Assembly: GCA_038131955.1 (NCBI GenBank)
Contig: JAYPQK010000002.1
Coordinates: forward strand, 558,001 to 622,000
Length of the DNA stretch: 64,000 bases
Direction of reading: 5' to 3'
Source of the DNA: SHAN690 sp038131955
Lineage (GTDB): Bacteria; Bacteroidota; Bacteroidia; Flavobacteriales_G; Salibacteraceae
This document shows, piece after piece, positions 1 to 8,904 of the stretch. The first letter of the stretch is position 1. Every line of letters begins with the position of its first letter. Made by a program: the position numbers and the translations under genes. The notes under the pieces were generated by a model. The model had not been told where the DNA came from, did not search any database, and saw only the letters and a list, made by a program, of their open reading frames with translations.

Positions 1-818
1 GAAGTACTGTAACTGCACATGTAGAGTATTTCACTGTTGGGAGAAAACTCTAGGCCATACATCTGTCCATAGGGTAACGAGCTTCCGATCTTCACATCTG
101 CCGTAACGGCTCCAGTATTCACATTAAAATCAAACAAATGCAAGCTGTCCGTCAAATGGAAGGTACATGCGATCTTCTGTGCATCTGGAGATGCCTTCAT
201 ACCAAAACCAAAGCCGGAAGTCGGCCATCCGGTGTTCGAGATGACAGGGGTTGTATTGACGCCGGAAGAGGTAACCTCGTATGCATTGAATTGATCGGTC
301 CCATTGAGATGGGTCACAACCCAAAAGCCGTTAGACTTCGTGATAGCAGCGACTTTCTCACTCGTGTTGGGCACGAGTTGAACATTCTTTTCGGAAGTAA
401 CTACGTCTCCATTTCCTGAGTTCAGCGTGAGATCCACCCTGGAATACTGCAATCCATTAGCCGCCCCACCTTGATCTACCGTGAAAACATAATAATCATT
501 AGGATTACCAGGACGAGGCACAATGATCCCCGAGTGTGTGGAGGTTCCACTTCCAAGAAGCCCAGTTCCGTTCGGCATTACGTTATGGTTCTTGTCCCAC
601 ACCGACTGCCCATCCGTATAAAATAGGAGATTTCCTCCTGCATCACTGATAGATGCGCAACCCTCGCTTGTATTGATCTGACCATCATCTACAGGCACCG
701 GACCCGAAGAAGTGAAATGGATCCCCGCATTGCTGCCGAAGTACCACCAATCGGCCTGACCTTGAGACCACGCGAATAGCGGCAATAACATGAGGATTAC
801 TATCAGTCTGCGAAGCAT
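1..818 (-). CDS. Secreted propeller-like surface protein, N-terminal part (cut by window edge)
   Basis: The frame is open from an ATG at 818 to the window edge, giving about 272 residues with no stop. The start encodes a clear signal peptide (MLRRLIVILMLLPLFAWSQG), so the protein is exported. After it comes ADWWYFGSNAGIHFTSSG, then repeating blocks with GNLLFYTDG, YYVFTVD, FWVVTH and FSPNSEILY, the texture of a beta-propeller built of short repeats. In Bacteroidota this N-terminal layout is common in very large surface proteins that end in a gliding-motility/T9SS type B sorting domain. That end lies outside the window, so it is inference. Exact function is not recognisable. Confidence 0.7.
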   Translation of the reverse strand, partial: MLRRLIVILMLLPLFAWSQGQADWWYFGSNAGIHFTSSGPVPVDDGQINTSEGCASISDAGGNLLFYTDGQSVWDKNHNVMPNGTGLLGSGTSTHSGIIVPRPGNPNDYYVFTVDQGGAANGLQYSRVDLTLNSGNGDVVTSEKNVQLVPNTSEKVAAITKSNGFWVVTHLNGTDQFNAYEVTSSGVNTTPVISNTGWPTSGFGFGMKASPDAQKIACTFHLTDSLHLFDFNVNTGAVTADVKIGSSLPYGQMYGLEFSPNSEILYMCSYST

Positions 819-890
819 GTTACAAATAGACGTAGAAATGGGTTAGAAGTCGCCTGTCTTTACGTTAATTTTCTAAGAAAGTTCTGTGGA

Positions 891-2855
891 TTAACGGTCC
901 AGCAATATGGATAACTCCTGAAATTCCTCCCCCGCCTTTTCCCAGCGCTGCATGTACTCCTCCAGCTTGCGTTGTTTTTCTGCGTGCTCAAAAAATATCC
1001 CTTGGTCCTGCTTAGACGTAGCGGGATCAGCCATCTTCTTCTCCAAGGCCTCGATCTCTGCCTCCTGCTCTTCGATCTTCTTCTCTAAGCCTGACAGCTG
1101 ATTCTTCATGCGCTTCCACTCCTTCTCTTTCTCCTTTCTTTCCTTGTTCGAAAGTCCGTCCGAGACCTTTGGTTTTTCAACTTGCTTTGGCGGCTGCTCT
1201 TTCTTCACCGCAGGCTTGGCTCCCTCAAACTCACGGAAATCGCGAACCTCGTAGTTGGCCAAGAAATCATCGATCGTACCCAAGTGTTCCTTCACCTTCC
1301 CTTCCTTGAACTCAAACGTTCGGTCAGTCAATCCTTGCAAGAATTCTCGGTCGTGGCTCACGACGATCAAGGTTCCTTTATAGTCGATCAGAGCTTCCTT
1401 CAATACTTCCTTCGCACTGATATCCAAGTGGTTGGTCGGCTCATCAAGGATTAACAGGTTACACTGCTTCAAGAGGAGTTTCGCCAAGGCCAATCTTGAT
1501 TTCTCACCCCCTGAGAGTACCCGCACCTTCTTATCGTAGTCGTCCGGACCAAAAAGGAAGGCTCCTAGTAGGGCCCTGACGCGATGGATTTTCGCATCGT
1601 CACTTGTCGCTTCGTGTTGAATGATCTCTTCTACCGTAGCGTCGTGATCCAAGGTCTTTTCTTGGATCTGGGCATAGTATCCGATATCCACGTTGTGTCC
1701 GATCTTCAACTCTCCCCCTCCTTCGGTATCGCCCACGATCATCTTGATCAAGGTCGACTTACCCTGACCGTTCCGTCCGACAAAGGCCACGCGGTCGCCG
1801 CGGAAGATATCAAACGATGCATCGGAAAACACTTGGTGCTCCCCATAGGTCTTTTCAGCATCCCGCGCCTTCACTACTACATCACCTGAACGCGGTGCCG
1901 GCGGAAAGCGAAAGCGAATGCGTGAATCGTCGGTCTCATCGATGTGCACGCGCTCCAGCTTCTCGAGTTGCTTCATCTTACTCTGCGCCTGCTTGGCCTT
2001 CGTGTTCTTGGCCTTGAAGCGTTCGATAAAACGCTCCTGCTGCGCGATGTACTTCTTCTGGTTATCGTATGCTGCTTTCTGCTGCTCAATGCGCTCTTCG
2101 CGTAGCTCGAAATATTTCGAATAGGGCACCGCATAGTCATATATACGACCCTTCACGATCTCCACCGTGCGCTTGGTGATGTTATCCAAGAACATACGGT
2201 CGTGTGAGATCATCATGATCGCACCCGGATACTCTTGAAAGAACTGCTCCAGCCAAAGGATTGAATCGATATCAAGGTGGTTGGTAGGCTCATCCAGCAG
2301 CAGCAGATCGGGCTGACGAAGGATCAACTTCGACAACTCCACACGCATCTGCCATCCTCCGCTAAACTCTGACATCTTGCGATCGAAAACGTCTCGCTTG
2401 AAACCTAATCCGAGCAACACCTGCTCCGCACGTTGCTCCGTCTTACCATCATCGATCAGTTCTAAGCGCATATGGATCGTCCCCATCTCGTCGATTATCT
2501 TTTGGTAAGAATCGCTTTCGTAATCCGTGCGCTCCGTGAGCTCCTTCTGGATCTCTAGATCCCGCTTTTTGAGGGTATTCAGTTCGTCAAAAGCCTTCAG
2601 GGTCTCGGTCCAGATCGTCTCCGATCCTTCAAAATGCATCTCCTGAGGGAGGTAGCCTACGCTTCGGCCATCAGGCACCACCACCGATCCACCATCAGGC
2701 TGCTGCCATCCTAGGATGATCTTGAGCAGTGTACTTTTTCCTACCCCATTCTTCCCGACGAGACCAATGCGGTCGCGCTCGTTGATGACCAACGAGATAT
2801 CTGTAAAGAGGTCGATTCCACTGAAGGAAACGGATATGCTATTGAGGCTGATCAT
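891..2855 (-). CDS. ABC-F family ATPase (Uup/EttA-like)
   Basis: A 654-residue soluble protein with two ATP-binding cassettes and no membrane segments, the hallmark of ABC-F proteins, which act on ribosomes rather than transport. The first cassette has Walker A GKNGVGKST (about residues 34-42), signature FSGGW and Walker B LLLLDEPTNHLD. The second has GRNGQGKST, signature LSGGEKSR and LLILDEPTNHLD. The inter-domain linker is basic and helical (KAKNTKAKQAQSKMKQLEKL), as expected for the arm reaching into the ribosome. A C-terminal coiled coil rich in K and E (about residues 560-654) resembles the Uup tail. Which ABC-F subfamily it belongs to cannot be fixed by eye. It is a single gene with its own promoter-like box upstream. 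Confidence 0.93.
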   Translation of the reverse strand: MISLNSISVSFSGIDLFTDISLVINERDRIGLVGKNGVGKSTLLKIILGWQQPDGGSVVVPDGRSVGYLPQEMHFEGSETIWTETLKAFDELNTLKKRDLEIQKELTERTDYESDSYQKIIDEMGTIHMRLELIDDGKTEQRAEQVLLGLGFKRDVFDRKMSEFSGGWQMRVELSKLILRQPDLLLLDEPTNHLDIDSILWLEQFFQEYPGAIMMISHDRMFLDNITKRTVEIVKGRIYDYAVPYSKYFELREERIEQQKAAYDNQKKYIAQQERFIERFKAKNTKAKQAQSKMKQLEKLERVHIDETDDSRIRFRFPPAPRSGDVVVKARDAEKTYGEHQVFSDASFDIFRGDRVAFVGRNGQGKSTLIKMIVGDTEGGGELKIGHNVDIGYYAQIQEKTLDHDATVEEIIQHEATSDDAKIHRVRALLGAFLFGPDDYDKKVRVLSGGEKSRLALAKLLLKQCNLLILDEPTNHLDISAKEVLKEALIDYKGTLIVVSHDREFLQGLTDRTFEFKEGKVKEHLGTIDDFLANYEVRDFREFEGAKPAVKKEQPPKQVEKPKVSDGLSNKERKEKEKEWKRMKNQLSGLEKKIEEQEAEIEALEKKMADPATSKQDQGIFFEHAEKQRKLEEYMQRWEKAGEEFQELSILLDR

Positions 2856-2865
2856 TTTCGGCGTG

Positions 2866-2873
2866 CAAAGCTA
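2866..2873 (-). promoter_or_regulatory. Bacteroidota-type -7 box for the ABC-F gene
   Basis: The minus strand reads TAGCTTTG, matching TAnnTTTG, 10 bases before the ATG. No good TTG upstream element is seen at the expected distance. Confidence 0.5.
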
Positions 2874-2980
2874 GAAGTATCCGATGGACGAAATGATATT
2901 TGATCCTATTAAAAGGAAATGGACCCAACTAATCCCTTCAATTATTCGGCACATGACTCAATATGAAGTGTATGAACCCT

Positions 2981-2988
2981 TAAATTTG
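2981..2988 (+). promoter_or_regulatory. -7 box upstream of the YceI-like pseudogene
   Basis: TAAATTTG matches TAnnTTTG and lies 20 bases before the ATG at 3009, so the decayed gene still has a recognisable promoter. Confidence 0.45.
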
Positions 2989-3008
2989 AGAGGAATCAAC
3001 CTCAACCT

Positions 3009-3570
3009 ATGAAGTTACTGTTACGCTCTTTCCTTTTGATCAGCCTTGTGACGATCATTTTGGCTTTTTGACCAAGCAGGAAGCGTATTCATTACTCAGA
3101 CAGGTTATGTAAAATTCTCTTCCGACGCGCCGCTGGAATTGATCGAGGCGGAGTGCAAGCAATTGAGCGGAGTGCTCGATATCGAGAAGTGAACACTCGC
3201 GTTCAAAGTGAAGGTACAAGGATTCCAAGGCTTCAATAGCGCGCTGCAACGTGAGCACTTCAATGAAAACTACATGGAGTCGGACGGTTTCCCTGAAGCG
3301 ACATTCACGGGGAAGATCATCGAAAATGTAGATCTCACTGTACCCGGCGAACACAAGGTTCGAGTCAAGGGAATGCTAACCATCCCCGGCATTGGTAAAG
3401 AAAGGATCATTCCGGGAAAGCTGATCGTCAAGAACAACGGGATAGACCTGGCCTGAGACTTTGAAGTCCCTCTCTCTGATCACGACATTCTGATTCCAAG
3501 GATCGTTTATCAAAAGATCGCCGAGGTTATCCGTGTGCAAGTCAAGGCCACCCTGACCCCGAAAGCATGA
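3009..3570 (+). pseudogene. YceI-like exported lipid-binding family protein, broken by a frameshift and two TGA codons
   Basis: The ATG at 3009 begins a signal peptide (MKLLLRSFLLISLVTIILAF) that stops at TGA 3069. The rest of the protein continues in the next frame from about 3070 (DQAGSVFITQTGYVKFSS). Removing one T from the TTTTT run at 3065-3069 would rejoin the frames. The body reads as a YceI fold, including LQREHFNENYMESDGFPEAT, a strongly family-typical stretch. It is interrupted by in-frame TGA at 3190-3192 (after LDIEK) and at 3454-3456 (after GIDLA), then goes on to a final TGA at 3568 (FEVPLSDHDI to LTPKA). YceI proteins are periplasmic lipocalin-like isoprenoid binders. Three lesions make a working product unlikely unless they are sequence errors. 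Confidence 0.85.
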
Positions 3571-3611
3571 TCTTTCCCCTGAGTCAATAATCCATCGGCA
3601 CAAAACCGTAT

Positions 3612-4831
3612 TTGCTCTCTCTTACGGCCGTACTGATATCGATCTTATCGTTTCCCCAAACGCCTGCGTTTCAATCTTTCCAGGTATCAGTAGGAAAATA
3701 TGACGGTCGGGTCCAAGCCATGATCCAGGAGTCGAACCACCACATTTTCATGGGGACGAACCTAGGTATCATGGAATTCAACGGACTGGAATTCATTCAA
3801 GTACCATTCGTCGACTCCATTAAGACAGCATCCATTACCTCGTTGGCCTGGTTTGATGAAACCCTATGGGCTGGTGGTTCGAAGGGGGAGATCTTTAAAA
3901 TGGCCGATGGAGAACTCGAATCCTGCAGAAAGAAAAGGTGCAACTAGAAGAAGAAGTTGCCAAGAGAACCGTCGAGATCGTTAGGCAGAAAGACATCATC
4001 GAAACGAAAAACGAAGAGATCCTTTCGAGTATCAGTTATGCTAAACGCATCCAATCGGCCATTCTTCCCGACAATAGCGTGATCGATCGGAAGTTTGTGA
4101 ACTACTTCATTCTGTACAAACCCAAGGACATCGTTGCGGGAGATTTCTACTGGCTCGACACGGCAAAGATCGATGGTAAGGAGATCACGCTTCTAGCTGC
4201 TGCCGATTGTACTGGTCATGGCGTGCCGGGTGCTATGGTGAGCGTGGTATGCAATGGCGCCCTCCATGCCGCTGTGAGAGAATACAGTCAAAAACAACCG
4301 GCTTGCATCCTCGATAAGACCTTGGAATTGGTGCTTGATCGGTTCCAATCGTCGGAAGATGAAGTGAAGGATGGAATGGACATCGCCTTGATCGGTATGC
4401 ACCCAGTGGATCGCAATGGGGATCGACAGATCGAATTTGCCGGAGCACAGAACCCACTTTGGCTAGTCACCACGCATGAACGCAAGGATATCCAGTGTCA
4501 TTCAACCATGTCAGAGAATGGTATCTACCTCTACGAGATCAAAGGAGATAAACAGCCCATTGGGAAATATGGTGAACCCAAGCCGTTTACCAATCACAGC
4601 ATCAAGGCGATGAAAGGAGATATGATCTATCTCTTCACGGATGGCTATGCGGATCAGTTTGGTGGACCGAGAGGTAAGAAGTTCAAGTACAAGACGATGA
4701 AGTCCGCTCTGATCTCCATGCACGGCAAGGCTGCGGTAAATCAAAAGAACAAGCTTGAAGCCATTTTCGAAGACTGGAGAGCAGACCTAGAACAGGTGGA
4801 CGATGTGTGCGTTATCGGAGTGAGAATCTAA
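3612..4831 (+). pseudogene. Propeller/SpoIIE-type serine phosphatase regulator with a large internal deletion
   Basis: The 5' part (3612-3947, one frame) encodes a signal-peptide-like start and one and a half propeller units (IFMGTNLGIMEFNG, LWAGGSKGEIFKMADG). From about 3912 the coding continues in another frame with RILQKEKVQLEEEVAKRTVE, the coiled linker that in full-length relatives follows the sensor and membrane segment. It then runs into an intact-looking PP2C/SpoIIE domain: PKDIVAGDFYWLD, AADCTGHGVPGAM, KDGMDIALIG, IYLFTDGYADQFGG, VDDVCVIGV. Relatives are usually far longer, with a full propeller, a Y_Y_Y domain and a membrane helix. Here these are missing and the two ends are fused out of frame. 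The phosphatase half could still be made from a GTG at 3938 (about 297 residues), but no good start signal supports that. Confidence 0.8.
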
Positions 4832-4856
4832 GGACAAAACCTTTTACAAGACGCCC

Positions 4857-4905
4857 GTTACTCGTTACTCGCTATTCGTTATTCGTTATTCGCTATTTGC
4901 TACTC
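4857..4905 (+). repeat. Seven tandem 7-base units (GTTACTC / GTTATTC / GCTATTC)
   Basis: Units read GTTACTC twice, GCTATTC, GTTATTC twice, GCTATTT and GCTACTC. They fill the gap between the converging SpoIIE-type pseudogene and the T9SS protein gene. Period and consensus relate it to the larger block at 12853-12999. Confidence 0.8.
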
Positions 4906-4918
4906 CTTATCGTTCACA

Positions 4919-6817
4919 TCACTGCTTCACAAAACGCTCTCTTGCGATCAACTCTTCACCCGTTTGGATGGTCACGATATATGTCCCACTGGCTAGTGAG
5001 GCCACATCGAATGTCAACTGATTCTTGCCCGCCTTGACATTTCCTTCGCCTAGTGTCGCTACGTATCGCCCTTGCATGTCCCGCAGCTGGATAGAAACGC
5101 TTCCTGTTTGGGGCATGTCGAACTCAAACTGAACCCACTCCATCGTCGGATTTGGGAAGACGTTCATCTCTGCTCCTCGCCGCACTTCCTCTACTCCGAT
5201 CGGACCGTCTTTAGGTCCAGCGATCTCACCGATGTACATACCCGGACGATTGCTTCCAAAGCCCCAGTATCCCGCCGTCCAAACCTTGGCCGTCTCGTTG
5301 AACTTACGCTGGATACCGACATAATCTCCCCATCGCTCATCGTTCCATGGCAAGGCATCCACGTAGGCTTCGCCTTCGGCTACCGTTTGTACCTCGCCGT
5401 AGTTGCCTTGTCCGTAGATCAGGATGACCGAGTTGCCCGGGTAGACGGTCTGTCCTGTGTGATTGGCCATGATGACCACGTCTCGATCACTGCGCTGCGC
5501 TCCTATGAAGTCGATGTTGGGAAAGCCCAACTCCTTTTCGGGATCTATGATGATCGAACCAGTGACTTCCGGGTTATCCAAGTCTACGATCACCCCGTGG
5601 TAGATCGTAGCACGACCTGAATTGGTGTCGATGGTGTTGCCCGTAAAGTGGATCTCGTTATCCATACGAACCGCTCCGAGGATGCGGGCATCGTTGGTCC
5701 AGAACTCTTGATTGCCTCCGGGTTGCTTTGCATAGGGAGGATGACCATAGCGCAAGCTCGATGGCATTATCGTGACCTGTATATCGTCATTCGGGTCATC
5801 GGCTGTACCAGTGACACGAACCAAGAAGAAGGTGTCATTGGTCGTCACAAATGGTCGGTTAGCGATCATGTACATGGTATCACCCTGCGGCCCCATGTGG
5901 GTCTTGACCGGATGCAAATAGCGGATGTTCTTGTTGTCATACGTAAAGCCTGTCCACAATTTCGTCGTGACCGACTCATCCCCGGCAAACGCCTCATCGA
6001 GGTCCATTTGCCAGAGCACCGTCTCCGCAAAACCTTCCACCCAACCGGAGTCGGGATACAACTGATTCAGCGTCAGGTAAAAGCTCTCTTCGTTGATCGC
6101 GATCTGCGGATAGTCCGTCCAAGTATCATAGCTCAATGGATTCCCTGGAAGTCGATAGACGTGCCATAGGTCTTTGGGATCGCTTGAGCTCGAAAAGCAA
6201 ACTACCGTAGCGCTGTTCGAAGGCTCCCGACCGGTAAGGAACAACATGATGAATCGATCGCGGATGGGATCGTACAAAAGCTTCGGATCGAAAGGAAAAT
6301 CCAACGATAAACTCGTATCCCCATACACGTTCAAAAACTGGCTGAACGCCGGGTGCTTAGCCGGATAAGCGAATAGATAGGTATCGGCGACCACATCATA
6401 CGCCCAGATCTGACTGTTCCATGACGTCATGAGGTTTCCGTCGTCAGAGATGGCTACCGTATTGTCGTTTGGCGTACCTCCGATCATCGGATTCTGTGTT
6501 AGGAAGAAGTCGACCGGAAAGGCACGCTTGATAGCAAGGGTGTCGGTGGATCGTCCGCCGCGCTGCACCGCTTCTACCTCACGTCGGGGATAGAGCTCAT
6601 TCATCTTGCGTTTGAGGGCACGCATCTCTTCGCGCTTGAGGTCCCCTCCGGGTAGCGGAGCTTCTTGGTGCTTGACCTGCACGTGAAAGTCCTCCTTGAA
6701 CTCACGAGGGTTTACGGTCCAGTGTTCGGTGATCTCGACTTGTTGCACGTTGACCTTTCCCTGCTGAGCAAAAGCGAACACAGGAAGTAAGATCGTGAGG
6801 AGTAGAATGCGTTTCAT
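4919..6817 (-). CDS. Secreted protein with type IX secretion C-terminal sorting domain
   Basis: Starts at the ATG at 6817, where a signal peptide begins (MKRILLLTILLPVFAFAQQG); the upstream in-frame ATG would put extra residues in front of it. The product has about 632 residues. The middle is rich in W, D, N and aromatic residues with no enzyme motif I recognise. The last ~80 residues (VFPNPTMEWVQFEF, then QLRDMQGRYVATLGEG, ending in SGTYIVTIQTGEELIARERF) form a standard type A T9SS sorting domain, so it should be exported across the outer membrane and either anchored or released. It lies 17 bases behind the Nramp-like gene and is probably co-transcribed with it and transaldolase. Passenger function is unknown. 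Confidence 0.85.
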   Translation of the reverse strand: MKRILLLTILLPVFAFAQQGKVNVQQVEITEHWTVNPREFKEDFHVQVKHQEAPLPGGDLKREEMRALKRKMNELYPRREVEAVQRGGRSTDTLAIKRAFPVDFFLTQNPMIGGTPNDNTVAISDDGNLMTSWNSQIWAYDVVADTYLFAYPAKHPAFSQFLNVYGDTSLSLDFPFDPKLLYDPIRDRFIMLFLTGREPSNSATVVCFSSSSDPKDLWHVYRLPGNPLSYDTWTDYPQIAINEESFYLTLNQLYPDSGWVEGFAETVLWQMDLDEAFAGDESVTTKLWTGFTYDNKNIRYLHPVKTHMGPQGDTMYMIANRPFVTTNDTFFLVRVTGTADDPNDDIQVTIMPSSLRYGHPPYAKQPGGNQEFWTNDARILGAVRMDNEIHFTGNTIDTNSGRATIYHGVIVDLDNPEVTGSIIIDPEKELGFPNIDFIGAQRSDRDVVIMANHTGQTVYPGNSVILIYGQGNYGEVQTVAEGEAYVDALPWNDERWGDYVGIQRKFNETAKVWTAGYWGFGSNRPGMYIGEIAGPKDGPIGVEEVRRGAEMNVFPNPTMEWVQFEFDMPQTGSVSIQLRDMQGRYVATLGEGNVKAGKNQLTFDVASLASGTYIVTIQTGEELIARERFVKQ

Positions 6818-6834
6818 AGATTCGAAATTAGAGG

Positions 6835-8076
6835 TCAGTACACGAGGTACCAAAGGCTAAAGATCAACAACAAAGCGATCGATGCGATATTAAAACGTTT
6901 CAACCAAAGCGAAGGTTTGGCTTCTTCAGGCACATCCGAGCGATGCATGGCGACGAAATTCAATATGGCAAAGACCGGCGCAATGACGAAAGAGAGCGTC
7001 GTAGCAACATCAACCAAGGCTCGCATATCGCGGGTGAAAAAGAGCAGAATGACAGACGTACCAAGCGCGGTAAGTATCAACCAGAACCAGTATAAACCAT
7101 TGTGAAAGCGACGATCCTCATAGCGCTGGCTCACCAACTTGGAAGAGCAACGCAGCGTGCGAGGAAAAGCGTCTAGACAGGTGAGCAGCGTGCTGAACAT
7201 AGTAGTAAAGGCCGCTAAAGCGATGAATGGAAATGCCCACTGTCCGAGGTTGGCGGTATACATCCGTAACAACTGATCGGCAAAGTCGACGCTGCCAGAT
7301 GCGGGTGATTCAGGAGTGCCGTACATGATGACCGCACCCAGTCCTACAAAGCAGCAGGCTAAAAGCATCGTTCCCCAGTAACCAACCTTAAAATCAAGCA
7401 ATGCCTGCTTGAGGGTCGCCCGCCTGCCTTGCTCCTTGTTCTTGGAAACCGACCACACGGAATGCCAGATCGAGATGTCGATCGGAGCAGGCATCCATCC
7501 GATCAAGGCTACCAGAAAAAGCACATGCGTTCGATCGCCGAAGTCAAAGACCTTCATGAATTCCTCAGAGCGAATCGTTGGTTCGATCCACGAGAATCCT
7601 AGGGCAAGGACAGTAGAGACGGTGAGTAAAATGATGATGAACTTCATCACGCGATCCAAGGTGGAATACTTCCCCCACCCCAAGATGAAGAGCGAAATCA
7701 CCAAGAGGATGACGGCCACAAACGTAGCCTCAAGGGTCATTCCGGTCAAATGGGCGAACAAACCGGCGGTAACCAGCGAGATGGCTCCCATGACAATAAA
7801 CATGGTGGCCACACTCATGATCATATACACCGCCACGGTCCACTTGCCGATCTGCCGATAGCCATCGAGCAGTGACTTACCGGTTGCAGCCGCGTATCGC
7901 GGTCCTGCCTCGAATATGGGATACTTGATCACGTTGGTCAAAATGACCACCGCCATCAGTTGAAGTCCAAACTCCGCTCCGGCTCGCGTGCTTTGGACCA
8001 AATGGGAAACTCCCACGGCTGCTCCGGCATAGAGCAAGCCTGGTCCAAATTGTGCCAAGCGATCGCGGAGGGTCAT
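6835..8076 (-). CDS. Nramp-like divalent metal transporter, divergent
   Basis: A 413-residue polytopic membrane protein with about 11 helices and an Nramp-like N-terminus (FGPGLLYAGAAVGVSHLVQS). Canonical Nramp carriers bind metal with DPGN in helix 1 and MPH in helix 6. Here the corresponding places appear to read AGAAVGVSHLVQS and WMPAPIDISIWH, so the usual ligands are not conserved. It may move a different ion such as Mg2+, or work differently. It belongs to a Bacteroidota subgroup usually annotated as divalent metal cation transporter. The gene sits 3 bases after transaldolase and just before the T9SS protein, so it is probably in one operon. Transport is inferred from fold only. Confidence 0.75.
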   Translation of the reverse strand: MTLRDRLAQFGPGLLYAGAAVGVSHLVQSTRAGAEFGLQLMAVVILTNVIKYPIFEAGPRYAAATGKSLLDGYRQIGKWTVAVYMIMSVATMFIVMGAISLVTAGLFAHLTGMTLEATFVAVILLVISLFILGWGKYSTLDRVMKFIIILLTVSTVLALGFSWIEPTIRSEEFMKVFDFGDRTHVLFLVALIGWMPAPIDISIWHSVWSVSKNKEQGRRATLKQALLDFKVGYWGTMLLACCFVGLGAVIMYGTPESPASGSVDFADQLLRMYTANLGQWAFPFIALAAFTTMFSTLLTCLDAFPRTLRCSSKLVSQRYEDRRFHNGLYWFWLILTALGTSVILLFFTRDMRALVDVATTLSFVIAPVFAILNFVAMHRSDVPEEAKPSLWLKRFNIASIALLLIFSLWYLVY

Positions 8077-8079
8077 TCG

Positions 8080-8736
8080 CTACGAATTACCTTTTGCGTG
8101 GTCGGCGAGGAACTGCTTCAACCCTGCATCCGTCAAAGGATGATTTAGCAATTGCAAGATCGGCTTGAGCGGACATGTAGCCACATCAGCACCGAGCTTA
8201 GCACTTTCGATGATATGAATCGGGTGACGGATCGAAGCCGCCAAGATCTCCGTATCGTATTCGTAGTTGTCATAAATGGTTCGGATATCCTCGATCAGGT
8301 CCAGTCCATCGGTACTGATATCGTCGAGTCGTCCGAGAAAGGGCGACACGTAGTTCGCTCCCGCCTTTGCAGCGATCAACGCTTGACCAGCCGAAAAGAT
8401 GAGCGTACAATTCGTACGAATACCATTGTCGCTAAAATACTTGAGCGCCTTCACGCCCTCCTTGATCATAGGCACCTTCACCACGATATTCTCGTGCAAC
8501 GCCGCGAGCTCCTTTCCTTCGTGGATCATTCCTTCAAAGTCGGTGGAGATCACCTCCGCACTAACGTCGCCGTCGACGATGTTGCAGATATCCACGTAGT
8601 GCTTACGAATATTGGCTTCGCCGGAGATCCCCTCCTTCACCATCAAGCTAGGGTTCGTAGTCACCCCGTCCAACACACCTAAGTCATTTGCCTCGCGAAT
8701 CTCATCCAGGTTCGCTGTATCAATAAAGAATTTCAT
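8080..8736 (-). CDS. tal: Transaldolase (short TalC/MipB type)
   Basis: A 218-residue single-domain aldolase, the length of the compact transaldolase/fructose-6-phosphate aldolase subfamily. It starts MKFFIDTANLDEIREAND. The Schiff-base lysine lies in IVVKVPMIKEG (about residue 86), followed by TNCTLIFSAGQALIAAKAGA and YVSPFLGRLDDI. It would exchange dihydroxyacetone units between sugar phosphates in the non-oxidative pentose phosphate pathway; a pure F6P aldolase activity cannot be excluded by eye. It ends in TAG at its normal length, which shows TAG works as a stop in this genome. It is first in a likely operon with the Nramp-like carrier. Confidence 0.92.
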   Translation of the reverse strand: MKFFIDTANLDEIREANDLGVLDGVTTNPSLMVKEGISGEANIRKHYVDICNIVDGDVSAEVISTDFEGMIHEGKELAALHENIVVKVPMIKEGVKALKYFSDNGIRTNCTLIFSAGQALIAAKAGANYVSPFLGRLDDISTDGLDLIEDIRTIYDNYEYDTEILAASIRHPIHIIESAKLGADVATCPLKPILQLLNHPLTDAGLKQFLADHAKGNS

Positions 8737-8775
8737 TCGGTTCAGTTTAAGGCGATGAAAATAAAGAAAGCGATG

Positions 8776-8894
8776 TAGTGCAGGAAGATTAGTGCAAGAA
8801 GATTAGTGCAAGAAGATTAGTGCAGCGCCTTAGGCGTCCCTTCGGGAAAAGATTAGTGCAGCGCCATGGGCGTCCCTTTGGGAAAAGATTAGTA
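8776..8894 (+). repeat. Direct repeats: 14-base GAAGATTAGTGCAA units, then two ~36-base units
   Basis: Three copies of a 14-base unit (GAAGATTAGTGCAA) are followed by two 36-base units that begin GCGCC(T/A)T(A/G)GGCGTCCCTT and end GGGAAAAGATTAGT. The end of the long unit reuses the short unit. The block opens the 410-base gap between the divergent transaldolase and oligopeptidase B genes. A single further copy of GAAGATTAGTGCAA lies near 16277. Confidence 0.8.
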
Positions 8895-8904
8895 AGGCCT
8901 GCGA

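Noticed and set aside
3190..3192. Selenocysteine at the in-frame TGA of the YceI-like gene
   Set aside because: YceI proteins have no catalytic Cys/Sec here, a second TGA and a frameshift are present, and no SECIS-like element is apparent.
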